A stretch of DNA of 46,697 bases from JAOPZY01 sp036495025 (GCA_036495025.1 DASXNO010000082.1:1-46697), one strand, 5' to 3'; counted from the stretch's first letter, positions 14,223 through 22,971 are shown. Numbers and translations: made by a program. Notes: a model not told the origin generated them from the sequence alone.

Positions 14223-16931
14223 ATGAAGGCCAGCCGTCGATTCGTCACGTCCGTCGTCCTGGTGTTCGTCGTCGTCGCGGGACTGATGGGCACCATCCTC
14301 GTCACCGGGATGAAGCCCAAGCTGGGCCTCGACCTGCAGGGTGGATTGAGCGTCGTCCTGACGGCTCCCAAGGGGACGCCCTCGGACAAGGTCGACGAGG
14401 CGGTGAACATCCTCCGGAACCGCATCGACCGGGCGGGGGTGGGCGAGCCGGCGATCTCCCGTGAGGGCAGCAACAACATCCTGATCGAGATCCCTGGCGT
14501 CAAGGATTCGTCTGCGCTGCTGAAGCTGGTCGGCCAGACCGCCGAGCTGCAGTTCCGGCCGGTCATCAACATCCTCAGCCCCGGGGACCCCGGCTATGCG
14601 ACTGCCACGGTCGCACAATCGGCGGACGCCAAGAACCAGCAACTCACCCTCGGCGGGCCGAACGCCAGCGACCAGAAGAAGTACGTGGTCGGACCGGTGG
14701 CGGTGGACGGATCGGGTGTCAGTGGGGCGAGCGCCGTCGTCGACCCGAACTCCGGTGCCTGGTCGGTCAGCCTCTCCTTCAAGAGCGATGCCGCCAAGAC
14801 CTGGGCAACCTTCACCGGGAACCTGGCGTGCAACCCCGCCAGCAGCCCGACGCGCGACATCGCGATCGTGCTCGACAACGTCGTGCAGTCGACCCCGGCC
14901 ATCGCATCGGACGTGCAGTGCCACACGGGCATCACGTCCGGCAGCACCTCGATCACGGGGGTCGGTGACCAGACGGCCGCCAAGAACCTCGCGCTCGTCC
15001 TGGCGACCGGTGCCCTGCCGGTCAAGCTCACGCAGTCCACCGTGCAGAGCGTGTCGCCGACCCTCGGGAAGGCCTCGCTCCGGGCCGGGCTCATCGCCGG
15101 CGTCCTCGGCCTGATCCTGGTGATGCTCTACGTGGCCATCTACTACCGGTCGCTCGGCCTGCAGACCTGGATCGGGCTGCTGACGTTCTCGGCCTTGACC
15201 TACGCCCTCGTGGTCCTCCTCGGCCAGGCCATCGGCTGGAGCCTGACGCTGGCGGGCATCGCGGGCCTCATCGTGTCGATCGGCATCACCACCGACTCGT
15301 ACATCGTGTTCTTCGAACGCGTCAAAGAGGAGGTGCATGCGGGCAAGACCCTGCGGTCGTCCATCGACCGCGGGTACAAGAGCGCGCTGCGTACCCTCCT
15401 CACCGCCGACTCGGTGACGTTCATCGCGGCGCTGATCCTCTTCCTCCTCGCCATCGGCTCGGTCAAGGGCTTCGCCCTCACCCTGGGCATGGCGACCGCC
15501 CTGGACGTCGCCCTCTTCCTCGCCCTGACGTACCCCCTGGCGGGCCTCCTCGCGCGGAACAGGCTCTTCGCCGATGGCCGGTTCATCGGCATGAGGGAAG
15601 CCTTGGAGGGCTCCGGGGCGCACGGGCTCGTGCGCAAGATCTTCCGCAGCGAGTTCGACATCGACTTCATCGGGCGGCGCAAGCGCTGGCTGGGGATCTC
15701 CGCAGTCCTGGTGGCGATCTCGGTGGTCGCCCTGATCCCCGGCATCCGCGGTCTCAAGTACGGGATCGACTTCCGGGGTGGCTCGATCTTCAAGGTGCCC
15801 CTGTCCAAGACCGTCGCCGTTCCGGACGTGAAGAACGCCCTGCAGGCGGCGGGCGTGCCGAACGCCGAGGTCCAGATCTTCACGGACAGCCTGCCGCCGC
15901 ACGCCAAGTCGGCCACGATCCAGACCGAGTCGATCACCAACCCCGACGTGCAGACCAAGGTGCTCAACTCGCTCTCGAAGGTCACCGGGGCGCCGGTGAA
16001 CCAGATCAGCGTCGACGTGGTGGGAAGTACATGGGGCTCCCAGATCACCTCGAAGGCCATCGAGGGCCTGATCGTCTTCCTCGTCGTCGTCATCATCTAC
16101 ATGGCCCTGCGGCTGGAGGCCAAGATGTCCGGCGCCGGCATCGTCGCTCTGCTCCATGACCTCGCCATCACGGCCGGCATCTACGCCATCGTCGGGTTCG
16201 AGGTCACGCCCGCGACGGTGGTGGCGGTCCTTACCATCCTCGGGTACTCGCTCTACGACACCGTGGTCGTCTTCGACAAGATCAAAGAGAACGTCATCCT
16301 GCCCTCCAACGCCAGGAAGTCGTACCGCCAGATCGCCAACGATGCGATGAACCAGACCCTCATGCGGTCGATCAACACCTCGCTGTCGACGCTGCTGCCG
16401 GTCGGGAGCCTGCTCTTCGTCGGAAGCTTCCTCCTTGGCGCCGACACCCTGCGCGACCTGGCCCTGGCCCTGTTCGTCGGCATCGCGTCCGGTACCTACT
16501 CCTCCATCTTCGTGGCGACGCCGTTGCTGTCGATCATGAAGGAGAAGGAGCCCCGCTACGCTGCCCTCGCCTCCGCCAAGGCACGCCTTGCGGCGGCCGA
16601 CGCGAAGGCGGTCGCCAAGCCCGTCGCCAAGCCGGTGGCGAAGCCCGTTGCCAAGCCAAAGGCCGGGCCGGCCGCCGGCGCGGTGGCAAAGCCCAGGCCG
16701 AAGCCCGCCGCCAAGGCCGCGGTGATCACGCCCGAGGAGGTCGAGGATTCGCTCGACGACGAAGGGCTCGACGACCAGGTCGGCGATGACGCAGACGGCG
16801 AGGAGACGCCGAAGGCGCCCGCCGCCACGTCCAGGGCCGCCGGGCCGGGCGCCAGACCGGGAAGCAGCGCCGGGACGCGTGTCCAGCCCCGGAGGACCAA
16901 CCGGAGCAAACGCAAGAAGGGCCGCCGCTGA
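14223..16931 (+). CDS. secDF: SecD-SecF fusion protein with long low-complexity C-terminal tail
   Basis: The 902-aa protein fuses both proton-driven Sec accessory subunits. The SecD half (1 to about 460) has an N-terminal helix, LGLDLQGGLSVVL, the P1 periplasmic domain with VNILRNRIDRAGVGEP, and a six-helix RND-like bundle with SIGITTDSYIVFFERVKEE. The SecF half (about 470-790) has YGIDFRGGSIF and YSLYDTVVVFDKIKEN. Residues about 780-902 form an unusual cytoplasmic tail: four VAKP repeats, more Lys/Pro/Ala, an acidic patch (EEVEDSLDDEGLDDQVGDDA) and a basic end (RTNRSKRKKGRR). Actinobacteria commonly keep secD and secF separate, so the fusion is notable. The ATG at 14223 has no strong Shine-Dalgarno sequence. 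Confidence 0.96.
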   Translation: MKASRRFVTSVVLVFVVVAGLMGTILVTGMKPKLGLDLQGGLSVVLTAPKGTPSDKVDEAVNILRNRIDRAGVGEPAISREGSNNILIEIPGVKDSSALLKLVGQTAELQFRPVINILSPGDPGYATATVAQSADAKNQQLTLGGPNASDQKKYVVGPVAVDGSGVSGASAVVDPNSGAWSVSLSFKSDAAKTWATFTGNLACNPASSPTRDIAIVLDNVVQSTPAIASDVQCHTGITSGSTSITGVGDQTAAKNLALVLATGALPVKLTQSTVQSVSPTLGKASLRAGLIAGVLGLILVMLYVAIYYRSLGLQTWIGLLTFSALTYALVVLLGQAIGWSLTLAGIAGLIVSIGITTDSYIVFFERVKEEVHAGKTLRSSIDRGYKSALRTLLTADSVTFIAALILFLLAIGSVKGFALTLGMATALDVALFLALTYPLAGLLARNRLFADGRFIGMREALEGSGAHGLVRKIFRSEFDIDFIGRRKRWLGISAVLVAISVVALIPGIRGLKYGIDFRGGSIFKVPLSKTVAVPDVKNALQAAGVPNAEVQIFTDSLPPHAKSATIQTESITNPDVQTKVLNSLSKVTGAPVNQISVDVVGSTWGSQITSKAIEGLIVFLVVVIIYMALRLEAKMSGAGIVALLHDLAITAGIYAIVGFEVTPATVVAVLTILGYSLYDTVVVFDKIKENVILPSNARKSYRQIANDAMNQTLMRSINTSLSTLLPVGSLLFVGSFLLGADTLRDLALALFVGIASGTYSSIFVATPLLSIMKEKEPRYAALASAKARLAAADAKAVAKPVAKPVAKPVAKPKAGPAAGAVAKPRPKPAAKAAVITPEEVEDSLDDEGLDDQVGDDADGEETPKAPAATSRAAGPGARPGSSAGTRVQPRRTNRSKRKKGRR
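16611..16658 (+). repeat. Four tandem 12-nt units encoding VAKP in secDF tail
   Basis: Four consecutive 12-nt units (GTC GCC AAG CCC and synonymous variants) encode VAKP x4. Codons differ between units, so the amino-acid repeat has been kept while DNA has drifted. Confidence 0.85.
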
Positions 16932-16945
16932 ACGACCGCGGGCGC

Positions 16946-17473
16946 GTGCCCCAGGCCGATTGGCTGAAGGACTACGTCCGGGACGTCCCCGATTTCCCCC
17001 AGCCAGGCATCCTCTTCAAGGACATCACCCCGCTGCTCTCCGATGTCGTCGCCTTCTCGAGCGTGATCGACCTGATCGTCGTTGCCTTCGGGCGGGGAAA
17101 CATGGACAAGGTGTGCGGCATCGAGGCGCGTGGCTTCATCCTGGCGTCGCCGGTCGCCTACCACGCAGGGGCGGGGTTCGTCCCCATCCGCAAGCAGGGC
17201 AAGCTGCCGGGGACGACCGTCTCGGAGAGCTTCACGCTCGAGTACGCCGAGGCGACGCTGGAGGTCCACGATGACGCCGTCGTCCCCGGCGACCGCGTCC
17301 TGATCGTGGACGACGTGCTCGCAACCGGTGGGACGGCCGCGGCGGCCGCCCGCCTCGTCGAGCGTCTCGGCGGCACCGTCGCCGGCATCGCCTGCCTCAT
17401 CGAGCTCGAGTTCCTCGGGGGCCGGGAGAAGCTGGCCGGCTACGATTTCGTCTCCCTGCTGCGCTACGCCTGA
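16946..17473 (+). CDS. apt: Adenine phosphoribosyltransferase
   Basis: The 175-aa type I PRTase makes AMP from adenine and PRPP. The PRPP loop is VLIVDDVLATGGTAAAA; other blocks are DFPQPGILFKDITPLL, CGIEARGFILASPVAY and PIRKQGKLPG, all typical of Apt. GTG 16946 is the start, 15 nt after the secDF stop. In many actinobacteria apt follows secD/secF and precedes relA; here the (p)ppGpp synthetase gene is missing and an LLM oxidoreductase follows. Confidence 0.96.
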   Translation: MPQADWLKDYVRDVPDFPQPGILFKDITPLLSDVVAFSSVIDLIVVAFGRGNMDKVCGIEARGFILASPVAYHAGAGFVPIRKQGKLPGTTVSESFTLEYAEATLEVHDDAVVPGDRVLIVDDVLATGGTAAAAARLVERLGGTVAGIACLIELEFLGGREKLAGYDFVSLLRYA

Positions 17474-17496
17474 ACGGAGCCACGCCGGGGTAAGTC

Positions 17497-18447
17497 TTGG
17501 CCGTGCGCATCTGTCTGATGATCGAAGGCCAGGAGGACGTGACCTGGGACGCCTGGCGGGCGATCGCGGCCGCCTGCGAGGACGGGGGCCTCGAAGGACT
17601 CTTCCGCTCCGATCACTACCGCTCCGTGATGGGCCGCTCCGAGCGGGGATCGCTTGACGCGTGGGCCACCCTGGCGGGCCTGTCGGCGCTGACCGCCAGG
17701 ATCCGCCTCGGGACCCTCGTGTCGCCCGCCACGTTCCGCCACCCCTCCGTCCTGGCCAAGATGGCCGTCACCGCCGACCACATCTCCGGGGGCCGGATCG
17801 AGCTCGGCCTTGGCGCCGGCTGGCTGGAGGAGGAGCACCGGGCCTACGGCTTCAAGTTCCCCCCGACGGAGGTCCGCATGGAGCTGCTCGCGGAGCAGCT
17901 CGAGATCGTGCACCGTTCCTGGTCCGAGGAGGGCTTCTCCTTCGAGGGCAGGCACTACACGCTGGTGGATTGCAACGCACTCCCGAAGCCCGTCCAGCGC
18001 CCCCATCTGCCCCTGATCATGGGGGGCGTGGCGGGCCCGAAGAGTGCGGCCCTCGCCGCTCGCTGGGCCGACGAGTACAACACGCTGTTCAGCACGCCCG
18101 ACGTCTGCCGCGAGCGCCGACACACCCTCGAGCGGGCCTTCGAGAAGGCGGGGCGCACGGACCTGCGCTTCTCCCTGATGACGGGATGCGTCGTCGGCGA
18201 GACGCCCAGCGACGTCGAGCGCCGCGTCCGCAACCTCATGCAGCGCTCCGGCCAGGACGGCGACGTCGAGGCGTGGGTGGGCGCCCACGCCTCCGAGTGG
18301 GTGATCGGGACGGTCGGCGAGGTGGTCGACCGTCTGGGAGAGTTCGAGGAGGCCGGCGTCGAGCGGGTCATGTTGCAGCACCTGTGCCACGACGACCTCG
18401 ACATGGTGCGCCTGCTGGGCAGCGAGGTCGTGCCCCGGGTGGCGTGA
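17497..18447 (+). CDS. LLM-class (F420- or FMN-dependent) oxidoreductase
   Basis: The 316-aa bacterial luciferase-like TIM-barrel protein has RIRLGTLVSPATFRHPSVLAK, then the signature ISGGRIELGLGAGWLEEEHRAYG, and the LPLIMGGVAGPKSAALAARW block. Actinobacterial members of this type commonly use F420; FMN cannot be excluded, and the substrate is unknown. The start is TTG 17497 (CCGGGG 6 nt upstream) or GTG 17503. It ends the long plus-strand run that starts at ruvC; the adjoining DNA is the accessory minus-strand block. Confidence 0.9.
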   Translation: MAVRICLMIEGQEDVTWDAWRAIAAACEDGGLEGLFRSDHYRSVMGRSERGSLDAWATLAGLSALTARIRLGTLVSPATFRHPSVLAKMAVTADHISGGRIELGLGAGWLEEEHRAYGFKFPPTEVRMELLAEQLEIVHRSWSEEGFSFEGRHYTLVDCNALPKPVQRPHLPLIMGGVAGPKSAALAARWADEYNTLFSTPDVCRERRHTLERAFEKAGRTDLRFSLMTGCVVGETPSDVERRVRNLMQRSGQDGDVEAWVGAHASEWVIGTVGEVVDRLGEFEEAGVERVMLQHLCHDDLDMVRLLGSEVVPRVA

Positions 18448-18522
18448 CGGGGCGATCCCGGACGGAGCCGCAAGAAGTCCGCAAGGAAAGCCGTGTTCAC
18501 CACGGATAACCTTGCGAACCTT

Positions 18523-18723
18523 TCAGGAGAAGGTCCTTGGCTCTCGGCCGTCGCAGAGATCGCACGACTCGCCGAACTGCCGGCGGATACCTCGGGCGCT
18601 CGGGAACTTGAGGGCGATCGCTTGGCGGTGAAACTTGCACAGCGTCGCCTGCATCGTGATCGCCGTCCCGTCCTCCGCCGTGGCGTCCCAGCAAATCGTG
18701 AGGAAGTGTGGGTGTGGCGTCAT
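18523..18723 (-). CDS. 66-aa hypothetical protein with C-x2-H / C-x2-C putative zinc site
   Basis: The ATG at 18723 has a good Shine-Dalgarno sequence (GGAGGGG, 8 nt spacing). The product begins MTPHPHFLTICWDA and carries LCKFH (C-x2-H) and, about 26 residues later, ESCDLCDGR (C-x2-C), a spacing that fits a small zinc finger or ribbon. The first Cys of CWD is extra. A longer frame extends upstream but without sign of coding. It lies 261 nt downstream of the XRE-family regulator on the same strand and after that gene's terminator, so it probably has its own promoter. I do not recognise a family. The surrounding DNA seems less GC-rich than the core, as expected of accessory DNA. Confidence 0.55.
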   Translation of the reverse strand: MTPHPHFLTICWDATAEDGTAITMQATLCKFHRQAIALKFPSARGIRRQFGESCDLCDGREPRTFS

Positions 18724-18923
18724 CAAGTTCGCCCCTCCGGGCCACCGAGCTAACCGGCGTTGAGCTCTCGGGCGCTCCTTCATCGCGGCAGAAGATGGCC
18801 CAGCCGCAAAGACGATCCATCGATCAAGCACTTCATAGCGACTCCCTCCGTCCGTCCCAGGGCGATGGCTTCCGAGCCGCATCCTCTCGGCCGCCAGGGA
18901 TGGGTCGCTGAGAAAAGTCGTGG

Positions 18924-18947
18924 AAAGAAAAATCGGGGCTCAGGCCC
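18924..18947 (-). terminator. Probable intrinsic terminator of the SDR-queA-sufR-XRE operon
   Basis: On the minus strand a GC stem (CGGGC, loop CTGA, GCCCCG with one bulged C) is followed by ATTTTTCTTT. It lies about 40 nt past the stop of the XRE-family gene. The rest of 18724-18984 holds no gene I can support; a 12-bp palindrome AGCTGATCAGCT sits at 18987-18998 across the stop codon. Confidence 0.6.
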
Positions 18948-18984
18948 GTTGATGCGCGCTGAGGGACGGTCGGCGAACGATTGT

Positions 18985-20511
18985 TTAGCTGATCAGCTCA
19001 CGTGCCACCGCAAGGCCGAGCACGGTGCCTGCCCAACCGGGGGCTACAAGCGTGCCCGGCCGCAACTGCCGCCGCCACCCTGACTCGGGCTCGAAATCCT
19101 CTCCCTCAAGCTCTATCAACTGAACCCAGCGCTGATCAGGAAGCAGGTCCATTCGCTCGCTCTGGTGCAGGTACTCCGCGCAGAACCGGATCTCGCCGCT
19201 CTCGGTGTCAAACCAACTTGGGTCGTCGATGACGAGCAGTGTGCAGATCTCGGGTCGCAGGGCGAGGAGGTTGACCGCGATTCCCGTGTACAGCAGCCGC
19301 GCAGACCCCGATTCCAGCATGCCGGTGAGCAGTTTCGCCTCCCGGCGGTGGTAGATGGCATCGGGATCGATGCGCCCGTCCCCAGTCTCCAGCTCCTCGA
19401 CGCCGTAGAGCTCCTCCACGAACTCCCGGAGCACGGTGGCAGCCACGGAGAACTGGTTTCGCATGGAAGCCCCCGACTCGTCGGCGATGAACGGTTGGAA
19501 CATGCCCGAGGGGATCACGTGGTAGCGCCGCCGGCTCGTCGCCACCCTGGTCGAGCGAGGCGAGATGAACATCTTGTACCCATCGAAGCCCGCCCGGCGT
19601 ATCCGCACCACCGTCAACGTCGAGACGCCAATTGCGGAGGAACGATGAGCTCCGTCGACCACCGGATCGGCGACTCGTTCGTGCAGCCAGGAACGCCGCT
19701 CAAGCCTTGGCCAGCCCTCCTCCGGCGCGTAGTCCGGCCATGCCGAGTACACCTCCATGACTTCGTCGGCGAGAGCCTCCGACGTCGCCAGGGAGTGGAA
19801 GTAGGTTCCCATCTTGCAGTGCATCCTCAGCCCCTGATCGGTCCGCTCGATGCGGTCGAGGTCGTAGGTGAGCTGGTTCCATTTGTCGAGATGGGCCCGC
19901 CGGCCAGTTTCGATGTCCCGGATCTGGCGGTCCCAGTCACCGAGGTGACGCCGGAAATCTGCCTCTGCTTCCGGATCGTAGTTGTCCACGTTGCCCCAGT
20001 CCCGCACGTGCGGCATCGGGTGAGGGATGCTCAGTTCGCCGAGGCCGGCCTCCGTGTCCGGCCACTGTTCCCGGGGGGCGACCTCAGCCCATACCGGTAG
20101 TGGCCTCGACCCGTCGCCCAGCAACTTCAGCGTCGGGTATGCCGGGTAGCGCTCTGCCAACAGCTCGTAGATGCCTGCCCCCTCCAGGGCTCGGGCTTGC
20201 CACTCTTCGTTCGACAGGTGCGCGACCGGGGCCTTGGGCCGAGTGACCGGTGTGAGCTGCCGGTAGGCCTCCGAGACCCGTTCTCTCAATTGGCTCGTGG
20301 GCGCCAGGGCGCGGTAGCGTCCGTGCGTCGTGGCGTCGGGGCGTTCGCTGGCAGCTTCGAAACGAGAGACAACGGGGGCGCTGTATCCCAGTCGTCGTCC
20401 CAGCTCCGCCTGGGTCTCCGCGCGTGCATCCCGGATGTCACGCAGGGCCTGCGCGTACGCCATCTCGGCCTGGCTCTTGCCTCCAGAGAAGCTGGCTCGC
20501 TTGCGTCCCAC
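18985..20511 (-). CDS. XRE-family regulator with large C-terminal Nudix-like domain
   Basis: The product is 508 aa from GTG 20511 (GGGAG upstream) or 492 aa from ATG 20463. An HTH_XRE domain is at the N-terminus (MAYAQALRDIRDARAETQ, then LGRRLGYSAPVVSRFEAASE). A helical middle (about 90-300) holds Trp-rich and charged segments. The C-terminal third has YHVIPSGMFQPF, then VLREFVEELYGVEE, which resembles the RExxEExxG part of a Nudix box, but the upstream Gly-x5-Glu is not clear, so pyrophosphohydrolase activity is doubtful. Similar HTH plus Nudix-like proteins are known in streptomycetes (from memory). It is the last gene of a four-gene minus operon, 19 nt after the SufR-like gene. GC content looks lower than in the core genes. 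Confidence 0.75.
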   Translation of the reverse strand: MGRKRASFSGGKSQAEMAYAQALRDIRDARAETQAELGRRLGYSAPVVSRFEAASERPDATTHGRYRALAPTSQLRERVSEAYRQLTPVTRPKAPVAHLSNEEWQARALEGAGIYELLAERYPAYPTLKLLGDGSRPLPVWAEVAPREQWPDTEAGLGELSIPHPMPHVRDWGNVDNYDPEAEADFRRHLGDWDRQIRDIETGRRAHLDKWNQLTYDLDRIERTDQGLRMHCKMGTYFHSLATSEALADEVMEVYSAWPDYAPEEGWPRLERRSWLHERVADPVVDGAHRSSAIGVSTLTVVRIRRAGFDGYKMFISPRSTRVATSRRRYHVIPSGMFQPFIADESGASMRNQFSVAATVLREFVEELYGVEELETGDGRIDPDAIYHRREAKLLTGMLESGSARLLYTGIAVNLLALRPEICTLLVIDDPSWFDTESGEIRFCAEYLHQSERMDLLPDQRWVQLIELEGEDFEPESGWRRQLRPGTLVAPGWAGTVLGLAVARELIS

Positions 20512-20530
20512 TCCTGCGCTCCCGATCGGG

Positions 20531-21205
20531 CTACGTCGCAGCGGGGCGGATCTCGTAGGCGCAGCGGGCCGCCCCCGCGACCATGTGGAGGACCCGCTCG
20601 ACCGACGCCTCGGGCAGCGCCGCCCGGATGAACTCGATCTCGCTGGTGCAGGCCTGGCCGTACCGCTGGGCGACGGCCCAGATGGCGCAGTTGTGCTCGC
20701 TGATGCACCACACCCCCGGCGACAGCTTCTCGGCGGTCGCGAGATAGCCGTCCTCGTCGAGGATCCGGGCCAGCTCCTCGACCTTGGCACCCAGCCCCCG
20801 CTTCCTGGCCAGGCGGGCCTGGGCGTTCGCGATGCGGTGCTGGCGTCGCTTGGCGAACAGGTCGTTCAGCATCCCGGTGTCGGTGTCGGCCAGGTAGCCG
20901 AGCAGCTCGTTCGTGAGCTCGCCGTACGCCTTGGGGAAGAGCGTGTCGGCGGCGGGCGTGACGGCGTACCGCAGCGTCCGGCGTCCCCGGCGCGGCGACT
21001 CGGCCGGCATCTCGGTCGCCTCGACGAGGCCGTCGCGGGTCAGGGCCGTCAGGTGCTGGCGGGCGCCGCTCACGCTCATGCCGAGTTGCCGTGCAAGCTG
21101 CTCCGCAGTGGCGTCGCCCCGGCGGCGGAGGGCGTAGAGCACGGCCCGGCGTCCTGCCGGGAGTGTCGCCGCCGCGCTCGCCTGGTCGGTCGAGGTCATC
21201 GCCAT
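20531..21205 (-). CDS. SufR/ArsR-like HTH regulator with putative Fe-S ligand cysteines
   Basis: The 224-aa protein has an N-terminal winged helix (RRAVLYALRRRGDATAEQLA, RQLGMSVSGARQHLTALTRD, with a RRGRRTLRYAVT wing) and a C-terminal domain with GVWCISEHNCAIWAVA, then YGQACTSEIEFIRAALP and VAGAARCAYEI. The cysteines at the C-x5-C, C and C positions are in the arrangement of SufR-type regulators, which sense Fe-S status through a cluster. No suf genes are nearby, so the target is probably its own operon or something else. The ATG at 21205 is 15 nt after the queA-like stop. An alternative is a redox or iron sensor of a different cofactor type. Confidence 0.82.
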   Translation of the reverse strand: MAMTSTDQASAAATLPAGRRAVLYALRRRGDATAEQLARQLGMSVSGARQHLTALTRDGLVEATEMPAESPRRGRRTLRYAVTPAADTLFPKAYGELTNELLGYLADTDTGMLNDLFAKRRQHRIANAQARLARKRGLGAKVEELARILDEDGYLATAEKLSPGVWCISEHNCAIWAVAQRYGQACTSEIEFIRAALPEASVERVLHMVAGAARCAYEIRPAAT

Positions 21206-21220
21206 CCCATCACGCTCCGG

Positions 21221-22252
21221 TCAGGAGAAGTCTCGCAAAATCAGGTGGCTGTCGCCGAACTCGTGCCAGAGGTAGCCGAGCTCGAGCGCCCGGGCGTAGG
21301 CCGCCGCCAGCGGGCCCGGCCCGGCAAAGGCCTCGAGCATCTGCAGGTGCGACGACTCCGGTTCGTGCCATCCGGTCAGCAGCCCGTCGACCGAGAGGAC
21401 CGGATGGCCCGGGCTGACGACGACGTCGGTCCAGCCGTGCCCCGGGTGCACGACGCCATGGGCGTCCGTGACCGTCGCCAGCGCCCGGACCACCGTCGTG
21501 CCGGCGGCGATCACGCGGCCGCCGGTGCGGCGGATCGAGTTGACCGCGTCCGCAGTGGTGCCGGGTACCCGGTAGCGCTCCGGGTACGGGGCTTCTCCGC
21601 CCTCCAGCGACGAGACGCCGGCGTGCAGCAGCAGGGGAACGATGACCACCCCCCGACCGACGAGTTCGGTGACGAGCTCGTGGCTGAACGGGCGGCTTGC
21701 GCTCGGCATCTCGGCGCTCCCCGGGTCTCTGGCGAAGACGGTCTGGTACAGCGACAGCGGCCACTCCCGCGGCGTATGGCGATACCGGATCGGCCGGCCG
21801 TGCACGGCGGCGTAGTCGAGCACACCCACGCCGACGTCGAGCCGGGCGAGCCAGAGCCGCCGGGAGTCGGCGAACGGCGCCAGCAGCCGGATCCTCCCGC
21901 CGCCGAGCAACGCCACGTCGGTGGGATCGTCGAGCGCGAGCGGCACGGTGGCGCCGTGATCCGGGCGCCGCACCTCGACGAGCCACGTCTCGCCGGGCAA
22001 CGTCCCCGACAGGTGCACGACCACCGGCTCGCCGTTGCGGAGCGTCCCGTCGAGGGCGGCGGGGATCGTCGCCGTCGTGTTCACGACGAGCAGGTCACCC
22101 GGCGCGAGGAGGGTCCCGAGCTGCCGGAACGTGGTGTCGACGGGATCCTCGTCACCCCGGCTGACCAGCAGGCGGATGCCGTCGCGGGCGAGGCCCCGGG
22201 CCTCGGGCGGCTCGTGGGCTTCGTTGGTCGGGCCGAGGACGAGGGTGTTCAC
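21221..22252 (-). CDS. QueA-like S-adenosylmethionine:tRNA ribosyltransferase-isomerase homologue
   Basis: The 343-aa protein shows the QueA family order: LAPGDLLVVNTTATIPAAL at the N-terminus, RYRHTPREWPLSLYQTVFA, then SRPFSHEL, HAGVSS, GGRVIAAGTTVVRALATV, GWTDVVVSPG and the C-terminal GDSHLILRDF. QueA transfers ribose of SAM to preQ1 in tRNA to give epoxyqueuosine. No tgt, queC, queD, queE or queF is visible here, and most actinobacteria lack de novo queuosine synthesis, so the real substrate may differ. The start overlaps the SDR stop (ATGA). Whether all QueA catalytic residues are kept cannot be judged by eye. Confidence 0.85.
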   Translation of the reverse strand: MNTLVLGPTNEAHEPPEARGLARDGIRLLVSRGDEDPVDTTFRQLGTLLAPGDLLVVNTTATIPAALDGTLRNGEPVVVHLSGTLPGETWLVEVRRPDHGATVPLALDDPTDVALLGGGRIRLLAPFADSRRLWLARLDVGVGVLDYAAVHGRPIRYRHTPREWPLSLYQTVFARDPGSAEMPSASRPFSHELVTELVGRGVVIVPLLLHAGVSSLEGGEAPYPERYRVPGTTADAVNSIRRTGGRVIAAGTTVVRALATVTDAHGVVHPGHGWTDVVVSPGHPVLSVDGLLTGWHEPESSHLQMLEAFAGPGPLAAAYARALELGYLWHEFGDSHLILRDFS

Positions 22253-22971
22253 GGCCGGCCCGTTGGCGCCAGCACGTCGCCCGCCCGGTAGCGACCACTT
22301 GGCTGGTCGCCGCCGATGAGGGCCATGATCCCCGGCACGCTGGCCTCGGGCACCGGCCGGTCGGAGATGTCCTCGCCGGGGAAGGCGTCCTGGTGCATCT
22401 CGGTGCGCATGTCGCCGGGATCGACGACCAGCACGCGCAGGTCGGGCCGCTCGGCCGCCAGGACCAGGCTCGCATGTTCGAGGGCCGCCTTCGAGGCGCC
22501 GTAGCCACCCCAGCCCGCGTAGGCCTCGACGCCGGCATCGGAGGTGATGTTGACGACGGTCGCGCCCCGAACCAGGGAGGGGCCGAGTGCCTGCAGCAGG
22601 AGGAGGGGGGCGACGACGTTCACCTCGAAGATTCGCTGCAGCACCGCCGCGGGGATGTCCGAGAGGGACGGCAGGGGACTGGCTCCCAGCGTGCTGGCAT
22701 TGTTGACGAGGAGGGCGACGGGGCCGAGGTCCGCGCCAGCCGCGGCGAGCATCCCCCGGTGGGCCGGGTCGGCGATGTCACCAGGGATGGCGACGACGGT
22801 GGTCCGGACGGCGAGGCGTGCGGCCGCGGCATCGAGGCGGTCACGGCGGCGGGCGTCGATGACCAGGCGCCACCCGTCCCGCGCCAGGGCCTCGGCGAGT
22901 GCAAACCCGAGCCCCTGGGAGGCCCCGGTCACGACGGCGACCGGTCCGCTGGCACGTTCCCGCTCCTCCAT
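22249..22971 (-). CDS. Short-chain dehydrogenase/reductase
   Basis: The 240-aa classical SDR has the cofactor motif TGASQGLG, NNAS in the fourth strand, the catalytic Ser in NITSDAG and Y-x3-K in YGASKAALEHASL. Rossmann Asp/Arg at DARRRDRLD suggest NADP(H). ATG 22971 was chosen because AGGGGGG stands 5-6 nt upstream; a start 13 codons further up would fall in the AT-rich promoter. It is the first gene of the minus operon SDR, queA-like, sufR-like, XRE. Pairing with a QueA-like gene suggests a joint substrate, which is unknown. Confidence 0.9.
   Translation of the reverse strand: MEERERASGPVAVVTGASQGLGFALAEALARDGWRLVIDARRRDRLDAAAARLAVRTTVVAIPGDIADPAHRGMLAAAGADLGPVALLVNNASTLGASPLPSLSDIPAAVLQRIFEVNVVAPLLLLQALGPSLVRGATVVNITSDAGVEAYAGWGGYGASKAALEHASLVLAAERPDLRVLVVDPGDMRTEMHQDAFPGEDISDRPVPEASVPGIMALIGGDQPSGRYRAGDVLAPTGRP

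Noticed and set aside
14196..16157. 653-aa minus frame opposite secDF
   Set aside because: Antisense shadow of the SecD coding region with His/Arg/Asp-rich sequence and no recognisable domain.
17474..17496. relA/spoT gene expected after apt
   Set aside because: The next gene is an LLM oxidoreductase; no synthetase or TGS motif is seen anywhere in the window.
18497..18820. 107-aa minus frame near the small zinc-ligand protein
   Set aside because: Overlaps the better-supported 66-aa frame, lacks a Shine-Dalgarno sequence and has no motif.
20330..22291. 653-aa plus frame over the queA-like operon
   Set aside because: It is antisense to three coupled genes with clear motifs and shows no domain of its own.
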